Notes: a model not told the origin generated them from the sequence alone. Positions 23,264 to 35,525 are shown, counted from the first letter of the stretch. The stretch: DNA of 64,000 nt from Oscheius onirici (GCA_932521025.1 OW051471.1:5766001-5830000), one strand, 5' to 3'. A program made the numbers and translations.

Positions 23264-25096
23264 CTAGAAGCTGGAACAAAGCACGAGTGAAATAATGAGG
23301 AAAGCAAATAGGTCAAGAGATTCGTGAGTAGCTCTAACTAAAGATCTTTTCGGTAGTTTGGTTGTTCGATTGAGGACATTCGAAAGACTGGAGGGCGAAA
23401 GAGATTCGAACATTTTCGCTAGCTGTCCGGCTCTTCTTTTGTATCTAAACGCGATTCGAATGAAACTGTCTAAATTACCTGTAATCTGTCAGAATAGTGG
23501 TCAGCGCGAATGAGAGACTTTCGACGGAAATGTTTCTTTTGTCCAAAACCACTCCAACTCCTTTTTCAGACACAACGCGAGAGTTTTTCCAATGGTCTAG
23601 AGATGACATCTATTTGGAAAACAAATTGCATACCGGCAAAAAGTGGGATGAGAAGGAGTGGTCGAGATGTAGCGACCGTCTCGCAAATACTGCTCCAACC
23701 TCCGTGGGTTATTATTGCTCTAAAATTGTCGTGATCTAAATGTATCTGAATAATAATCAGAGACAAGTACTACTGACCAATCAAAGCCTTCTGGGGCAGC
23801 CAGTCTGTTACAAATACATTTCCAGGAAGTATTCTCGGAGCATTTTCCCATTTGACGACAAAAGAAATGTTGGAAAATAAGGAAAAAGTGTCCAGGAATG
23901 TTTCTTTCATCTCTGTCGTCATTGAAGAGAAACTAGCTATTGACCCGAACGATACAAGAACAAAAGGTGATCGGGAAGCAATTGTCAGCCAGTTCTGGAA
24001 AACCAAGAGTTAACTTGAGCTGAAACTGTACCGCATTCAATCGTAAACGCTTTTCTGACAGAGCTACCTCTGAATGAACAAATTCGTGAGATATGGGATG
24101 TGGGAGATCAAAGATGGGAGAAGAGTTGATGACTAATGAAGAAGATAAGTCTGCAGAAGCAATTCCCAAATCTGGAAACACGAGTGTTGAAGTCAAAGAG
24201 ACTGTTACCATACGAGCGAGGAAGTCCATATCTTCCTCTGAAAATGGAAGTCTGACGCCAACGAGTGAGTTGGAAAAGAGACGAAGTGACCAAAGAAACT
24301 AGAACGTTTTGTGTTCGTCTGATGAGGGTCATTGGCAGGTTAGAAGGAAGAAAGAGCTCTGTATCTTATTGTATTATTCAAGCGATTTGAAGGAACCTGG
24401 TTGGTAACTTAGCGGTTGACTGACACCAATTGATTGGGCTTGTGGAGAAAAGAGAAGAGTTGCACTCAGCCAAGATACTTGAGGAATTCCAGCGGCTGAA
24501 AAGAACCCAAACCTGAATCAAACATTGTTTTGCAACTAGACTAGACTTTTACCCGCACGAGTCGTACTGTTCAAGAAATCCAATGTCAAACTTCTTCCGA
24601 AACATTTCTTCCAAAAAGACACTGTCTTTCATCAACTCTGAAGACTTTTCAAAGGTTTCTGAACAGAACTTACCTTGACAAATCTTCACAAACAAATTGG
24701 ACACTTTGGCCAACTTCCAGAGTATTTTGGGATCCAAAGGAGAGGACTCCTCAAAAGGACCTGAACCTGGTTGTACTTTACAAGTTATTAGAAGGAACCT
24801 GGACTCGTCCAAAGTAATTCTCTTGCCTCTCCAGGAGCCACACCAACATACTTTCGAATGACTTCGAATCTTGAACTGTTATAAACGACCTGGTCATCCA
24901 CAACTGCTTGAATCATTGTCTAAACTTTTGCTCTTTGAATGCAGATCAAATCAATTACCACGTGATGTCCTTGGTCCGCAAATCGCTCACAGAGGCGAGC
25001 ATTGAAAGCCACATGACTGAAGGAGAGTGTGGGAACGTAGAAGAGAAGTCGAAGTGAAGAAACTGATTGGAAGAACAAGAAGAGGACGAAGTACAT
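23264..25096 (-). CDS. UDP-glucuronosyltransferase (UGT), secretory-pathway type
   Basis: Transfers a sugar from a UDP-sugar to small lipophilic molecules in the ER lumen (detoxification). A signal peptide (MYFVLFLFFQSVSSLRLLFY) starts at 25096. Next come LSFSHVAFNARLCERFADQG, DIGFLEQYDSCG, AAGIPQVSWLSATLLFSPQA and SPFVLVSFGSIASFSSM. The donor-binding region has VFVTDWLPQKALIG and ITHGGWSSICETVATSRPL, followed by HWKNSRVVSEKGVGVVLDKR. A hydrophobic C-terminal anchor (LFAFLIISLVLCSSF) ends the protein. There are many short introns; 23,566-23,760 carries the signature. Nematodes have dozens of UGTs, so the individual orthologue and substrate cannot be named. Confidence 0.88.
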
Positions 25097-25358
25097 CGAG
25101 AGCAGACTGGTCACGACCACCTGTGTGGGATAATTGGCGGGCTAATTGAGGCGGAAGTCTCGACGCTCAATTTCGCTTCTAACTGGTTTACTGACCACCT
25201 TGTTTCATCCGAAGAAACGAATTTTTCCTTTTCTTCAAATCTCTTCAACATCGGATTACTTTGTTTCTAGAAAAAGCAACATATAATGGAAAAATAATTG
25301 AAATTGTTTAGTTATTTCCAAAGAATGGGAAATAGTTATTTTGGGTCCTTACCGCAGG

Positions 25359-25988
25359 ATGGATTCAGTCGATGTGATAGTTCGTCCTATTCTATCACAA
25401 GATCTTCCTCATTGCTGGAAGCCGCAACGCAATCCTGGCTCAGCGGAAGACATAACCAAAAATTCCAAGTACCTTGAACATCTCACGTATGTCTTTTTTT
25501 CCGTTCTAAATAAACGTCTCTTCAGCTACCACGGAGGTTTGAATACGGCTGTTTGGACTAGAAGAGAGCCTGAGAAAATCCGTCAGATGTGGGAGGAGTC
25601 TGTTTTCCGCGAAACGGCCAAAGAACTGGAAAAGGTAGACGGTCTTCTGGAAGTATGGAAGGCTGACAGCAGCTGTAGCCAAGAAATTGTCGCATCAACT
25701 GTCGGACTGGTGGAAGCCTGGCTGGAGAATCTGCAGATAGAAACAGTGAGCAAGGAGGATGTTTGCGAGGAGATCGTGGAGACGGTACCTTCCAGCGCCA
25801 ACGTTTCTACGAAAACTGCAGTGGAGAAGGATTTCGAAAAAGAAGATGTACAGCTGTCAGAAGAATCTCTCCTCCATTTGCCAGATCGTCCGAATGGCTG
25901 GATTCTCCTGCTCCTCTTCCTCAGTCTGGTCATTCTACAACGAGTCTTCCTCCTTCCCACGGAAATCGGACAATGCAACAGACAGTAG
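25359..25988 (+). CDS. Unrecognised protein with C-terminal membrane anchor
   Basis: Two exons (intron 25486-25525, 40 nt) encode about 196 residues: MDSVDVIVRPILSQDLPHCW at the start, then a helical charged region (PEKIRQMWEESVFRETAKEL) and an acidic segment. A single hydrophobic stretch (NGWILLLLFLSLVILQRVFL) lies 15 residues from the end. There is no signal peptide. The topology is that of a tail-anchored protein facing the cytosol, on ER or mitochondrial outer membrane. I recognise no family. A CAG just before ATG may be a spliced-leader acceptor or mean an upstream exon is missing. The 3' end meets that of the Srx gene. Confidence 0.65.
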   Translation: MDSVDVIVRPILSQDLPHCWKPQRNPGSAEDITKNSKYLEHLTYVFFSVLNKRLFSYHGGLNTAVWTRREPEKIRQMWEESVFRETAKELEKVDGLLEVWKADSSCSQEIVASTVGLVEAWLENLQIETVSKEDVCEEIVETVPSSANVSTKTAVEKDFEKEDVQLSEESLLHLPDRPNGWILLLLFLSLVILQRVFLLPTEIGQCNRQ

Positions 25989-26022
25989 AAACTCGTTTTC
26001 GAAGATACTTTATAAATGCGTT

Positions 26023-27314
26023 TTAATAAATAGTTGGATTACATTTGTGAGGCGGACGCAGTCGAAACAACAATGTTACTTTTTGGTCCTGATCGTCTAC
26101 AGAATGCTCCGCGGAAGTGGAAGGTCAGAACGACGAGTCTTTAACGCAAATAATAATCTCACAACTAAAGAAGTTACCCGTCAAGAGCATGACAGATCTC
26201 CCAAGCAAAGGTCGAAGTAAAGTAGACGTAGAGTCGGTCGGCATTCAAACTGGAGAGATAGTAAAAGTTGAAAAGTTCGTAGAAGAATATCGAGCCTTGA
26301 ATAACAGTCTGAGCAGATTCTTTGAAATATCTGAATCCATGGTACCTGAATGAAAAAGCGTTGTTCAATTTTCCTTCTTCCACTCCGGAAAGTGCCACTT
26401 TGTCCTTGACTGACTGCTTGGTTCATCTTTCGCAATTGATAGAAAGACGAAAAGTCCATGCAAGTCAGAAGACAGAACACGATCACTCCCGTGTAGTAGT
26501 CGAAGTAAATTGAAATTATTCGTCCGCAGTTTGTACTTGCGAAATCCCACGTAAAAGTGGAGGACGTGTATACGATGAAGCAGTCTTCAGTCCTAAAGTA
26601 GGGGACCGCATGTGCGACTCCCAGCATCCAAACTACCATTAGGACGAAACATGTGTTTTTTATTGAGAGGATCGTTGAAGCCTGCAGAAGGTAAAATATA
26701 ATAATTTCACGGTCTACTTCACAGATTCGAACCTTGGTTCTACGAAGTCGTCTAATCTGAGCTTTCGCTCGTCATGAGACGAAAAGTGGTGGGAGGAATG
26801 GAACATTTTAGAATGTGAGTGGGAGAGTTTAACATGTGACTCTCACCTGAAATTGAAAGCTCAAAATTGAACTCACCTTTTGTTGAAAAGACATAGTGAT
26901 CAGACGGTTGATGGAAATGGCCAAATGCGAATATACACAAGCATCCCAAAAGAAAATGTTAATTTGTCCAAGACGTTTACCGAGCAGTGAGGTCGATATA
27001 TCACTGTCGTGTTTCCTAAATTTGTTTGAAACAATTTTCCGAAAAACCATACATTACTGTACTGGGACCACACCAGCTCAAGAAGACAATCAAAACCCCA
27101 ATATTAGCTATTGAGTGAGAAACGCAAAGAAGTCCGAAGGAGTTCTTTAGAATGGGGTTTTTCCAAACTACAACAATGGCAAGAGTGTTCCAGCAAACAC
27201 CTAGTCCTCCGATCTAGAAACTTTTAGAGAGTTCTAGCAAAGACCTACGACAAAAATAACGGAAGAGACCAGAGTGTATTGCCATGCTGGAATAACGGAA
27301 TCTGTTGAGTTCAT
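26023..27314 (-). CDS. Serpentine chemoreceptor, Srx family
   Basis: A seven-transmembrane GPCR of the nematode Srx type. The start is MNSTDSVIPAWQYTLVSSVI. TM1-2 read GGLGVCWNTLAIVVVWKNPI and FGLLCVSHSIANIGVLIVF. The family motif GQINIFFWDACVYSHLAISI is followed by NRLITMSF (a DRY-equivalent position). TM5-6 include YFDYYTGVIVFCLLTCMDF, and TM7 ends FTSTFAWEICHALD. About seven exons. The final exon after HALD is uncertain: two splices are possible, and the end given (26023) assumes the tail KVTLLFRLRPPHK. Such receptors are usually expressed in chemosensory neurons; the ligand is unknown. Confidence 0.8.
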
Positions 27315-27819
27315 CTGATAGAGCACGCTTCACAACTGATTGGACTTGGCCTTGGGAAAGGGCGGGTCTTGGGACTCTGAAGAATATTGGCTCAAGATCA
27401 AAAAACACGGTTCGAAACTTCATTCAGATCATTTTGCCAGTCCATCGGCCGTTTATTTGGCGTTCGCCTTCTGTCACAACTTCCGCCTCGTCTGTCTCAC
27501 TCCGTTGTTCCCGAAGATTTCGAAGGCATCCAGTAACTGTCTTGATGAATACCAAAATACTCTTCGAAAGTTATTAGGTACTGATCACAGTCCGAAAAGC
27601 GAGTCTTCCCTGCACGCCAAAACGAAATACGACCAGTCTGATTCCGAGTCAAGTTACCAACAGCCAGAATCGATCGACTTCACAGAAATCTTGGCTATAA
27701 CACGTTCCAAGTGTAGCGAACCTCAGACCGTTCCTAGTCCTTCCAGCTCCATCTGCAATCGCTCCTCGTTTGAGCAATCTAGCTGTGGACGAGAAAGTCA
27801 TGGTTCTTTTCAACGCTGA
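27305..27819 (+). CDS. Possible unrecognised gene, 5' end unclear
   Basis: An open frame of about 160 codons (27,340-27,819) has a Ser/Gln-rich C-terminus (SSLHAKTKYDQSDSESSYQQ). It is followed by an AATAAA at about 27,951. There is no ATG; the frame opens after a stop, and an overlapping second frame runs from 27,305, so a splice joining the two is possible. No domain is recognised. It could be a real gene divergent from the Srx receptor, or chance. Confidence 0.3.
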
Positions 27820-28019
27820 ATCCGATTTTTATACTCCCATCCTCTAGAAAATTAACTGGAAGACGCTTTTAATCCACTTTTGTCTTTGCCACAAGAGCGT
27901 TGCATAGCTTGTGTTTCTATAAATTCTCTATTTTTGTTTAACTCTGTGCAATAAAATATTTTAGAAAGTAACGTCAGTTGTTCAAAAAGTGTCTCCAAGC
28001 GTTTACTACGCTTCTCAAT

Positions 28020-28751
28020 ATGGACGAAATGGATATTGGTGAGTCTACCCTGGTATTTTGACTTTTTCGTCTAGATATGAGTACGTCTGCTTCGTCGGCC
28101 AGCGAAGAATCCAACTGCTGCGAAACGGCTCTGCTCAACTCGTGCGAGACGTGTCTGGAGAACTCTTGGAGTGAGTCGACAAACGACGAATTGGCCAAGT
28201 TGAAAGAGTATGTGATGCACGAAAGGAGTCTTGGCGAGCAAATTCCACTCATCTTCGATCGGTCCGATGGTTTCGTGTCTCTGACTAAATGGCTCAACCA
28301 ATGGGGACCTTTTCCCATTCACTTTCATCTTATTGCTCGTATCGTGCACGACATTTCTGCCGCCTTGCTCGTCCTTCACAGACTCCACTTCTCCTACGGT
28401 CTTTCTCTTCCGGAGAACATTTTCCTCGACAAAAACTTCGGTGCTCATCTGCTGATGGAACAGCCACCGCGTGTCAGTGTTGGACGACTAGCTCTCGAAG
28501 AGGACATGTTCATGTTGGGAGAGACTTTCTATCGTCTGGTCACGGGCAGACAGGCTCTTTTCGGCACGGATAAGCATGTCAAATCCATCGCCTCGACGCC
28601 CTATCTCATCGATCAGGACGCTCTCAAGCTTGCCACCAAACTGCTCCATCCCCTGTCCAAACACCGTCCGTCTGCTGGAGAACTCTTCCATCATTCGTGG
28701 TGCCCTGTGATCAACCCTGTGGATACTCGTGTCATCACCACACTTCTCTAA
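28020..28751 (+). CDS. Kinase-like protein lacking catalytic motifs
   Basis: Two exons: a seven-codon first exon (MDEMDI) and a long second. The body resembles a protein-kinase C-lobe: FHLIARIVHDISAALLVLHR, then YGLSLPENIFLDKNFGAHLL where HRDxKPEN would be, EEDMFMLGETFYRLVTGRQA (subdomain IX) and LLHPLSKHRPSAGELFHHSW (subdomain XI). The HRD aspartate is absent, no DFG can be seen, and the N-lobe lacks a Gly-loop and VAIK lysine, so it should be catalytically dead. The N-terminus is Ser/Cys/Glu-rich. At about 230 residues it is shorter than a full kinase domain. Family placement is uncertain. Confidence 0.7.
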
Positions 28752-28774
28752 ACGTTTACTATAAACTGTAACCA

Positions 28775-31700
28775 TCACAATTTGTCGACTGGTACTCGTT
28801 CGAACGACTTGAGATGTCGTGTCAGATGACTGTTACACTGTTCAGTTGCCTCGCTGTTCAGTTTGAATGTTTTTCCATGGAACACTCTTGTCCTTGCTCG
28901 TTTTGGGGATGAAGTTTGATGGGTAGAAATACTGAACAATAGAAGCTGCATATAGAACTGTGCTACCTGATCTGAACATCTCCGCCACATGTCTGTTGAC
29001 AGACATGTTCGTTTTTCTCCTCAACTAAAGCATCGCCAATTGTTCCGAACGATGTAATCAGACTGAGTTCAGAGCCAACCAAACGTTGTGTTTTACCATT
29101 GACACGGAGATCTGCTTCAGTTGTAAGAGCAACAGATGCACTGAACTTATTAGAATGTTTCTTATACAAGTCCTTACTTTACAGAAAGACCAGCGGAGAT
29201 TTCCTTGTATTGCAAAGAGACTGCAACCGACGAAATGAAACTCACTGTAGCTGCACCTCGTGAGAAAAAGTTGACAGATGCTCCGGAGAATAGAGGGAAC
29301 GTAGCCTCGGCTGTTCGCAATACAATGTTTCCCTGGAAAACGAAAAGTTTTAATGACAAGAAGAAGACAAACAGTGAAGTACTTTACAGTTTGGCCGTCA
29401 GCATTGGCTACCAAATCCATCATAGCTCCTCTGTTAGAGAAGAGATGATTGACAGGGAAAGAATGACCGAATAGAGAGAGTCGAACAGCGGACGAGTGAT
29501 CGGAAGAAGTATCTGTTATCGGAAGACCACCATTTGTCCAAAAGTCCATCTAAAGCAAGAGTTTTCTTTCGAAAAGAACAAGTAAAACTTCAAAAAGAGA
29601 ATGCATTTTCCGGCCACGCTTAGCGAGAAGTTTCAGGTCAGAACCACGGAAGCGGCCTTCATCAAAGTGGGAAGATCCTTCGTGTTGCACATTGAAGGAT
29701 TCGATATCAGCGAGAGATTCCCAATGAGAATGAGAATTGGCGATGAGTGATCTTTGAAGATAGTTTGGACGGAAAACCTTGAAGGCTCTCATTTTCTTCC
29801 AAAAGTCTTCTTTCTAAACCCGAAATTGATTAATACGAAACATGTCTCAGACCAAATCAATTCGATCGCTGGTTGACTTCACTTTGCTGTAAAAGTACTG
29901 CCAACGTTCGTGATCAACGGGTGAATTGGTCTCGCTTCTCAAAACAAGTGTAGCAGAGTGTTGGAGTTCCGGAACACAGCTGAAAAGAAAAAAGTAGAAT
30001 AATGCTTACATGACGTACTTTGATAGAATGTCGATTGCTTGATGAGCATCCAGAATGCTCGTCTTTTGAGGACAAGTGTCTCGGAAAAGCTTGACAAGCG
30101 ATTGGGCTAGTGTTGTTTCGTAGAAGGAGTTTGGCAGACTGGAAAGTAAACGAAGAGCAGCAGATTGAATCCGAGTCGAATGATGAGAACAGATCTTTTC
30201 TCTGGCCAACTCGTATACTCTTAATCGTAAGATTAGACTTCTGTACAGAAGATACAGACTGTGGAAGAGGGAGGTTTTGAAAGACTTCCAGTGCCCTGAC
30301 ATTACATGACTCGGATTTACATTTGGTCAATTCTTCCATGAACTTTTCGACTAGCTAAATTGATTTCCTAGTTTGAAAACAAGATGTACCGACCCTGTCC
30401 TTTCCTTTGTGACAAGAGTTAAGAGCTGATGTGGAGCGATCGCACCTCCTTCTGAGAATAGTAGCCATCGTGTTGGCAATCTTCCAATAGTCGTCTGTAT
30501 CCTGGGGAGTGTTGACCAACCAGTACTAAATATTTGTATTCTCTTATTGTTAAAAATTTGTACCATTAACTGTTTGTGCCACTTTTCATCGTTCGCGACC
30601 GAATGAGCTGCTCCGAAAAGAAAGTCATCGAGAAACTCGGCTCCCTGTACGAATAGAACTTCTCTCGCGACCAAGAGACTGTCAGTTGTTCCAATTGCTC
30701 CCAAGAAGTTGGCAATTACAGGCAGAATCGGCTCGTTTTCGGGACTCTGGATAGCTCTTCCCCATTCTCCTGGAGTGGCCTTTTTCGCCGCTTCGAAAAC
30801 CTGGGCATAGAGTGAAGAGTGCTGTTTGCACGTATGGGTATCTCCCATGTCGAAAAGATGTTCCCGGTACTTTTGTAACAGAGGAAGCAACTGAATCTTT
30901 GTCTTATTGATCCAAAAGATCTACCTCTGGTCGGTTTGGCGAAGTCTTGACCACGTGTTCGTACAACTTATCGCCCACTTTGGTCAATCCTAGCGATGTT
31001 GTAGCACATTCGTCGGCCTTCAGACCTTCGCATAAATACTCTGCATAATATTGAGTTCGGTTAGTGATTTCGACTCGTGTTCTGAACGAACTCTAACTTT
31101 GAGAAAATAAGTTAATCGGACCTGCTCTCGAGTTGGAATCCCCATCTGGCGTCGAAAGGGGTTCGTACGGAAAGCAACTCAACTGCATCGATGATGATGA
31201 TATCTGCGTCCACTTTTGTGTTTTGTCTGAATTTCGCTTAAACTGAATAACAAGAAGTGAGTTACGTGTAGAGAACATCTTGATTGTAGTGGAAATAGTC
31301 TTGATACTCAATTTTCGAAAAGTTGCCTTCCTTATTGCCAATCTCACAGCCGTCTATAACTCGACGGAACTTTTTGTTCTCCGGTCGACCAAACTGTACT
31401 CGACATTTTCCATAAACCGTATCCTGAAAAATCTCAACCAGTTTATTGTAAAAACATACGACAGTTTGGTCATCTCCTTCTCCATTCAGAGCCGGGGTGT
31501 AAATGAGATTGACCAAGGAAAAGAGCATGTTCCAGTTGGCCGTGACGGTCCCTCCTTCAGTATCAACATACACGGAATTGATGTTGTTTCCGCCTTGTAC
31601 AAAAGAGATAAAGACATCCGGCAGATTCATCTCACAGACCCCAGAACGACAAGCGGTCATCTAAAACGTCATGGCACGAACTCTCGTTGAGTATACCTTG

Positions 31701-31995
31701 AATCTGGCCAAGACGTCTCCGACAGGATCATAATGCAGTGTTTCGAAGGAAAAGTTTCCTCCCGAAACAATTGAGGGAGTATCAAGCTTATGTTCGATAT
31801 CATCGTAAATTAGAGTTTCCGTTTCAAAAGAATAGTCCACTTTGAGCAATCTGAGAAACATTTTGTTCGATGGCAGAGATATTACCTGTTTACAGCTTCG
31901 CCTGCTTTTGGCGGATTTTTGACGAGATCCAGAACGACAGGTTCTCGAATGGCCAATGTACCAACCACAAAGGCCAAAAAGACGAAGAGAATCAT
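28775..31995 (-). CDS. dsc-4: Microsomal triglyceride transfer protein large subunit (DSC-4/MTP)
   Basis: ER-lumen lipid transfer protein that loads lipid onto vitellogenin/apoB-type lipoproteins with PDI. A signal peptide (MILFVFLAFVVGTLA) starts at 31995, then LLKVDYSFETETLIYDD opens the vitellogenin-N-like barrel. The segments RVQFGRPENKKFR and MNLPDVFISFVQGGNNINSV follow, then a helical domain (WGRAIQSPENEPILPVIANF; SAALRLLSSLPNSFYETTLA) and C-terminal beta sheets (FTNG-like region MDFWTNGGLPI; LTTEADLRVNGKTQ). The end reads RARTRVFHGKTFKLNSEATE. About 14 exons. A TGATAAG site lies 50 bp upstream. The last intron (about 28,940-28,975) is inferred from frame. Confidence 0.85.
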
Positions 31996-32040
31996 GCTCC
32001 CAGGACGACTTGGATGGCTAGCGGTTGCAGAACAAACAGA

Positions 32041-32050
32041 GCTGATAAGG
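32041..32050. promoter_or_regulatory. Candidate GATA site upstream of dsc-4
   Basis: GCTGATAAGG, 46 bp before the dsc-4 start, fits the TGATAA core bound by intestinal GATA factors (ELT-2 type) in worms. MTP is an intestinal gene in nematodes, so a site here is sensible, but single 6-7 bp matches are common by chance. Confidence 0.35.
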
Positions 32051-32872
32051 AGCCGGCAATACGTACGTATAAGGACACGTATACTTGAGACTGATCTTTA
32101 TTCAGAGTATTTTTGAGTTACCATATACACAGGACCGCATAAAGATTGAGAATGACCATGAGAAGACGAGGAAGAATCATTTCCCAGGGGAGTACACCTC
32201 CATAATACGTCTGCGGCTATTCTTCTCTTTTTCTTTTCAGTTAAAACTGTTCAGCCTGTTCAGTTAAAACCAAAGACCTGTCCAAGCGAACTGTTTGGAA
32301 CAGATATATTCGTCTAGCTCTGAGAACTGTGACGCGAATACGGACCGGAATTTCGAAATGGAATTTGAAATTAACGCATAATTGGTGTAAACAAGTGGGA
32401 CGTTCGTGTCCATTTCGACCGTGGATAAAAGGAGTGTTCCCATTCCAAACGACAGTCCATAAACTATGTATTCAATGTTGTTCCCTTTTATGCACTCTTT
32501 CTCACCAATTGTCCAGCTGTGTGTTCCAAGTAGAAATCTGAAGCAATCATAGAGGCAATCTCATTAGTCCAACTCCTCCTTGTGTGCATTTCATCAACTT
32601 TTTCACGCCGGTCATTTCCTTTCTTTAGTCACTCGACGGCCGTTAATCTTGCCGAACGGACTCTCCTTCGACGTCTCCATTATCTGGCCCCTTTTGGGCA
32701 AACTCTTGTCCAGTTGTTTAGCCAGAAATAATGGTTTCTAATCATCCGTGGGCGCAATAGCCACCGTCTCTCGACTGATAGAGGGGTTCAGAGCAATTAG
32801 ACAGTCAGTTGACTACCTCTCCCATTATCTCTCGCCTTCTATCGTATCTTATCCGATTTGAGATGAACTCGA
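32051..32872. other. Intergenic between dsc-4 and a GPCR
   Basis: A divergent promoter region of about 0.8 kb. Short open frames only; no repeat or RNA gene is visible. Confidence 0.45.
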
Positions 32873-34601
32873 CCAGTCTGGCAAGTGCCGAGGACAAGTT
32901 GGAAGATCTCTTCAAACAGATCATGCAGCAGTACAAATGTGAAAAAGTGAGTTGGCACGGATAGTTCTGTAAAAAAACGTCTAGGAACCACAAGAAACAC
33001 GATGCGATCAGAGAGACTTTCACGTCTTCCTCATGGGTCACGGCTTCCTGTTTGTTTTCACACTGGCCATGTTCGGAAACTGTATCAATCTACTCATTTA
33101 CAACTCGGACCAAATCCGCTTCTATCTCGCCATCAGAATGCTTTGTACTCGACTGGTAAGCCCTTGTCGTTTTGAAACGTTCTTTCATTACCTTCCTTCG
33201 GGTACTCTTGTTTTTTTTTCTAATAAGGTTTGCAACGCCCTTCCAAGGCTAAAGTTACCTACAATCCCCCATATATTCCTTGGCCTGAACCACTCGAAAT
33301 CCGTTTCTGTATGAGAACTACCGAATACAGAAGCAAAGCCTTCTCACTTCTTTGTCTTCCTTCGCCTAAACTTGTTACTAACTTCTTTCCCCCTATATAA
33401 TTGTGCGCTCCAATGTTTTGATGGCCAATTAAAGCTTCCGACAGACAAACACACAGATATAGGAACAATTTAAAATGGATTCGAATGTTATCACTGAACG
33501 TATTCAGCTGATCAATTGCGCGACAATGCTCTTCCTTCTCCCTCACGGTCTCCGGACAATAGGCGCGTGGGAGGAAAACTCTCCGATGGACTTCTACTAT
33601 TGGCAGTACTACCCCTTCCAAGCGTATTTTGTCAATGTTTTCGGATTTTGTGCCATGTGGTCAGTTGTGACGAGATAGACAAGTGTCAATTTTTATAGGA
33701 TTACGGTAGTGATGACGTCCGAGTGCTATTTCCACTCGGTCTTCCCGAACTATTCGAAAAGTGTCTGCACGAAAAGAAACTTGTACAAGTAAAGTTTCAC
33801 TGTTCTATCTTTATACACTAAACTGCTCAGAACGTACGCCGTCATGCTCTCCATTGGACTAGTTCTCGTTTTGAACTATCCATTGAACAGAACACCTACT
33901 CTGACCAAAGATAGGTGTAATCGAGATATCGTGACCATCAAAGTCTCCGAGGGTACCAAACTCACAGTTTACAAACCAAATGAAAGTGTTTCAGACGAAA
34001 CGGCAAAAGTCTTGGAACGGGTAATAACTGTGGCGCATCTGTTGCTGGCCATTCTGATCCCTATGGGTCTCCTCATATTCATGACCTTTTCGGTCATGTG
34101 GCGTTTAGTGCTCTGTCGTGACCAGTCCACATCTCATTTTACGCCTGAGAAACGGTGTGTGACTCGAATCACATTGATCACAACGAGTCTACAACTGATA
34201 GCCGAGTTACCACCGATTCCCGTGTTTCTGGTCGCGATCGTCGTCGGTCCACAAGTCGATAATCAACCGGCTATTTGTGCTTGGAATACCATAGGTTCTT
34301 AATCTTTCAATAAACTGTTTACAGTTCTTTGCAGGAGTTTTTCTCGGACTCTGCAACATGAGCCTCAGCTTCTTTGTCTACATCGTCTTCAGCCACAAGT
34401 TTCGACAAATGGTTCAAAGGTAAAAAATAAAACAAGAAGATGGCAGAATAGTTTTTCAGTCGTCTTCGGGAGGTAGTGACTGGTTGTTTCCCGTGTATTG
34501 GTCGCAACACACTGGATTCGGACAAGATAGCAGACGGAGCGAGGCAGAAAGAGACAGTGTTTCAGGCGGAGAGGAGTACTGAACAAGACGCTTTCCTTTG
34601 A
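32873..34601 (+). CDS. Rhodopsin-like neuropeptide-type GPCR (FRPR-like)
   Basis: A seven-transmembrane receptor. The N-terminus is MNSTSLASAEDKLEDLF (glycosylation site NST). TM1 is GHGFLFVFTLAMFGNCINLL. After a 350-nt intron TM2 reads INCATMLFLLPHGLRTIG, and TM3 contains YFVNVFGFCAMWITVVMTSE followed by CYFHSVFP, the DRY-equivalent. Later parts are AHLLLAILIPMGLLIFMTFS (TM5), TLITTSLQLIAELPPIPVFL (TM6) and GLCNMSLSFFVYIVFSHKFR (TM7 with NxxxFxxY-type ending). The tail is charged and ends TEQDAFL. The pattern suits the nematode FMRFamide-receptor group; the ligand is unknown. Confidence 0.8.
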
Positions 34602-34841
34602 GACTTGTTTTGGAAACTGTATAAATATTTTGCTATGAATATCCAGCTGTTGTTCGATGGGGGACCAACTTCATGGCTTAATTAAAGCGAGCGTCCGGCT
34701 ACGAGCGATCAAGCTGGTGGGGGCTGTCTCGCAGCGAAAATTTTCGATTTGAAAGTGGTCACTTTGCCAAAATCTTGGCTGAGTATCCAACGTTTGCGTG
34801 CTGTAGCCAAATTGGCATTATATGTAAACATTGGATACTCA
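34602..34841. repeat. Spacer with short inverted repeat (GGCTGAGTATCCAA)
   Basis: GGCTGAGTATCCAA at 34,778-34,790 is repeated inverted as TTGGATACTCA at 34,831-34,841; the match continues (GCC) after removal of the inserted elements, at 37,404-37,407. The two arms could form a 60-bp hairpin and mark an older element into which the hAT-like element jumped. Confidence 0.5.
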
Positions 34842-35041
34842 CAAGGGAAGCTTGTCAGGTCAAGGTGGCGTTTCACGCCGAGTATAGTTTCATTCGGTAG
34901 CCCATGACAAGGGGATTCCGGAATTGATTTCCAATTTTGCGTAATACCACCCTGGACGGAGTTATGGACGTTTTAAAATTTCCCCCGCCCGCAGTGGAGA
35001 ATATGTCGCTCGGGTGCAGAGTCCTAAGATGTGGCAACGTG

Positions 35042-35094
35042 GCCGAGAGGTATGCGTTCTAGACTCATGATTCGTTGGTCATGGGTTCGATTCC
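35042..35094 (+). repeat. tRNA-like A/B-box block, left arm of foldback
   Basis: TGGCCGAGAGG fits the pol III A-box consensus exactly, and GGTTCGATTCC fits the B-box, about 45 bp apart. The intervening sequence resembles a tRNA-Leu/Ser type D and anticodon arm, but the 3' acceptor half is missing and T-rich sequence (TTTTTTT) follows. It is probably a tRNA-derived fragment rather than a functional tRNA gene. Confidence 0.6.
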
Positions 35095-35525
35095 ATTTTT
35101 TTCCTTTTTTGTTTTTTATATCTTTTGCCTTTTCCAATTTTCAAAAAAAGAAAGTGTCCTCATTTGGTATCGGTATCTTTTGAAACTGCGAAGTGAGAAG
35201 AACAAATTGGGTATACAAATCGGGTTAAAGATCTTGTTCCATGGGGGTGAACCACAGAATCTGATCAGAGGCCACAACAGCAACATTTCGATCAAATTTG
35301 TTCTTCTCACTTCGCAGCAAGTATTTCAGAAGATACCGATACCAAATGGGGTCACTTTCTTCTTTTGACAATTTTTGATGGTCACGAGGTCGAAACTGGG
35401 GTCTAAATTTTTCTCTCTCCAAAAAGTCTTCTGGGCACAGAGTAGTGATTTTGAATACAATTTACGGTCAAAAATGGAAAGAAGAAAACGTTTAGAAAAG
35501 GCAAAAGATAAAAAAACAGAAAAGA

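Noticed and set aside
26901-27114. Plus-strand frame within the Srx gene
   Set aside because: It is a shadow of conserved Srx exons on the other strand.
31280-31690. 136-codon plus-strand frame
   Set aside because: It lies antisense to well-supported dsc-4 exons.
35042-35094. Functional tRNA gene
   Set aside because: The boxes are good but the 3' acceptor half is missing and the T-stem does not pair, so it is listed only as a tRNA-like block.
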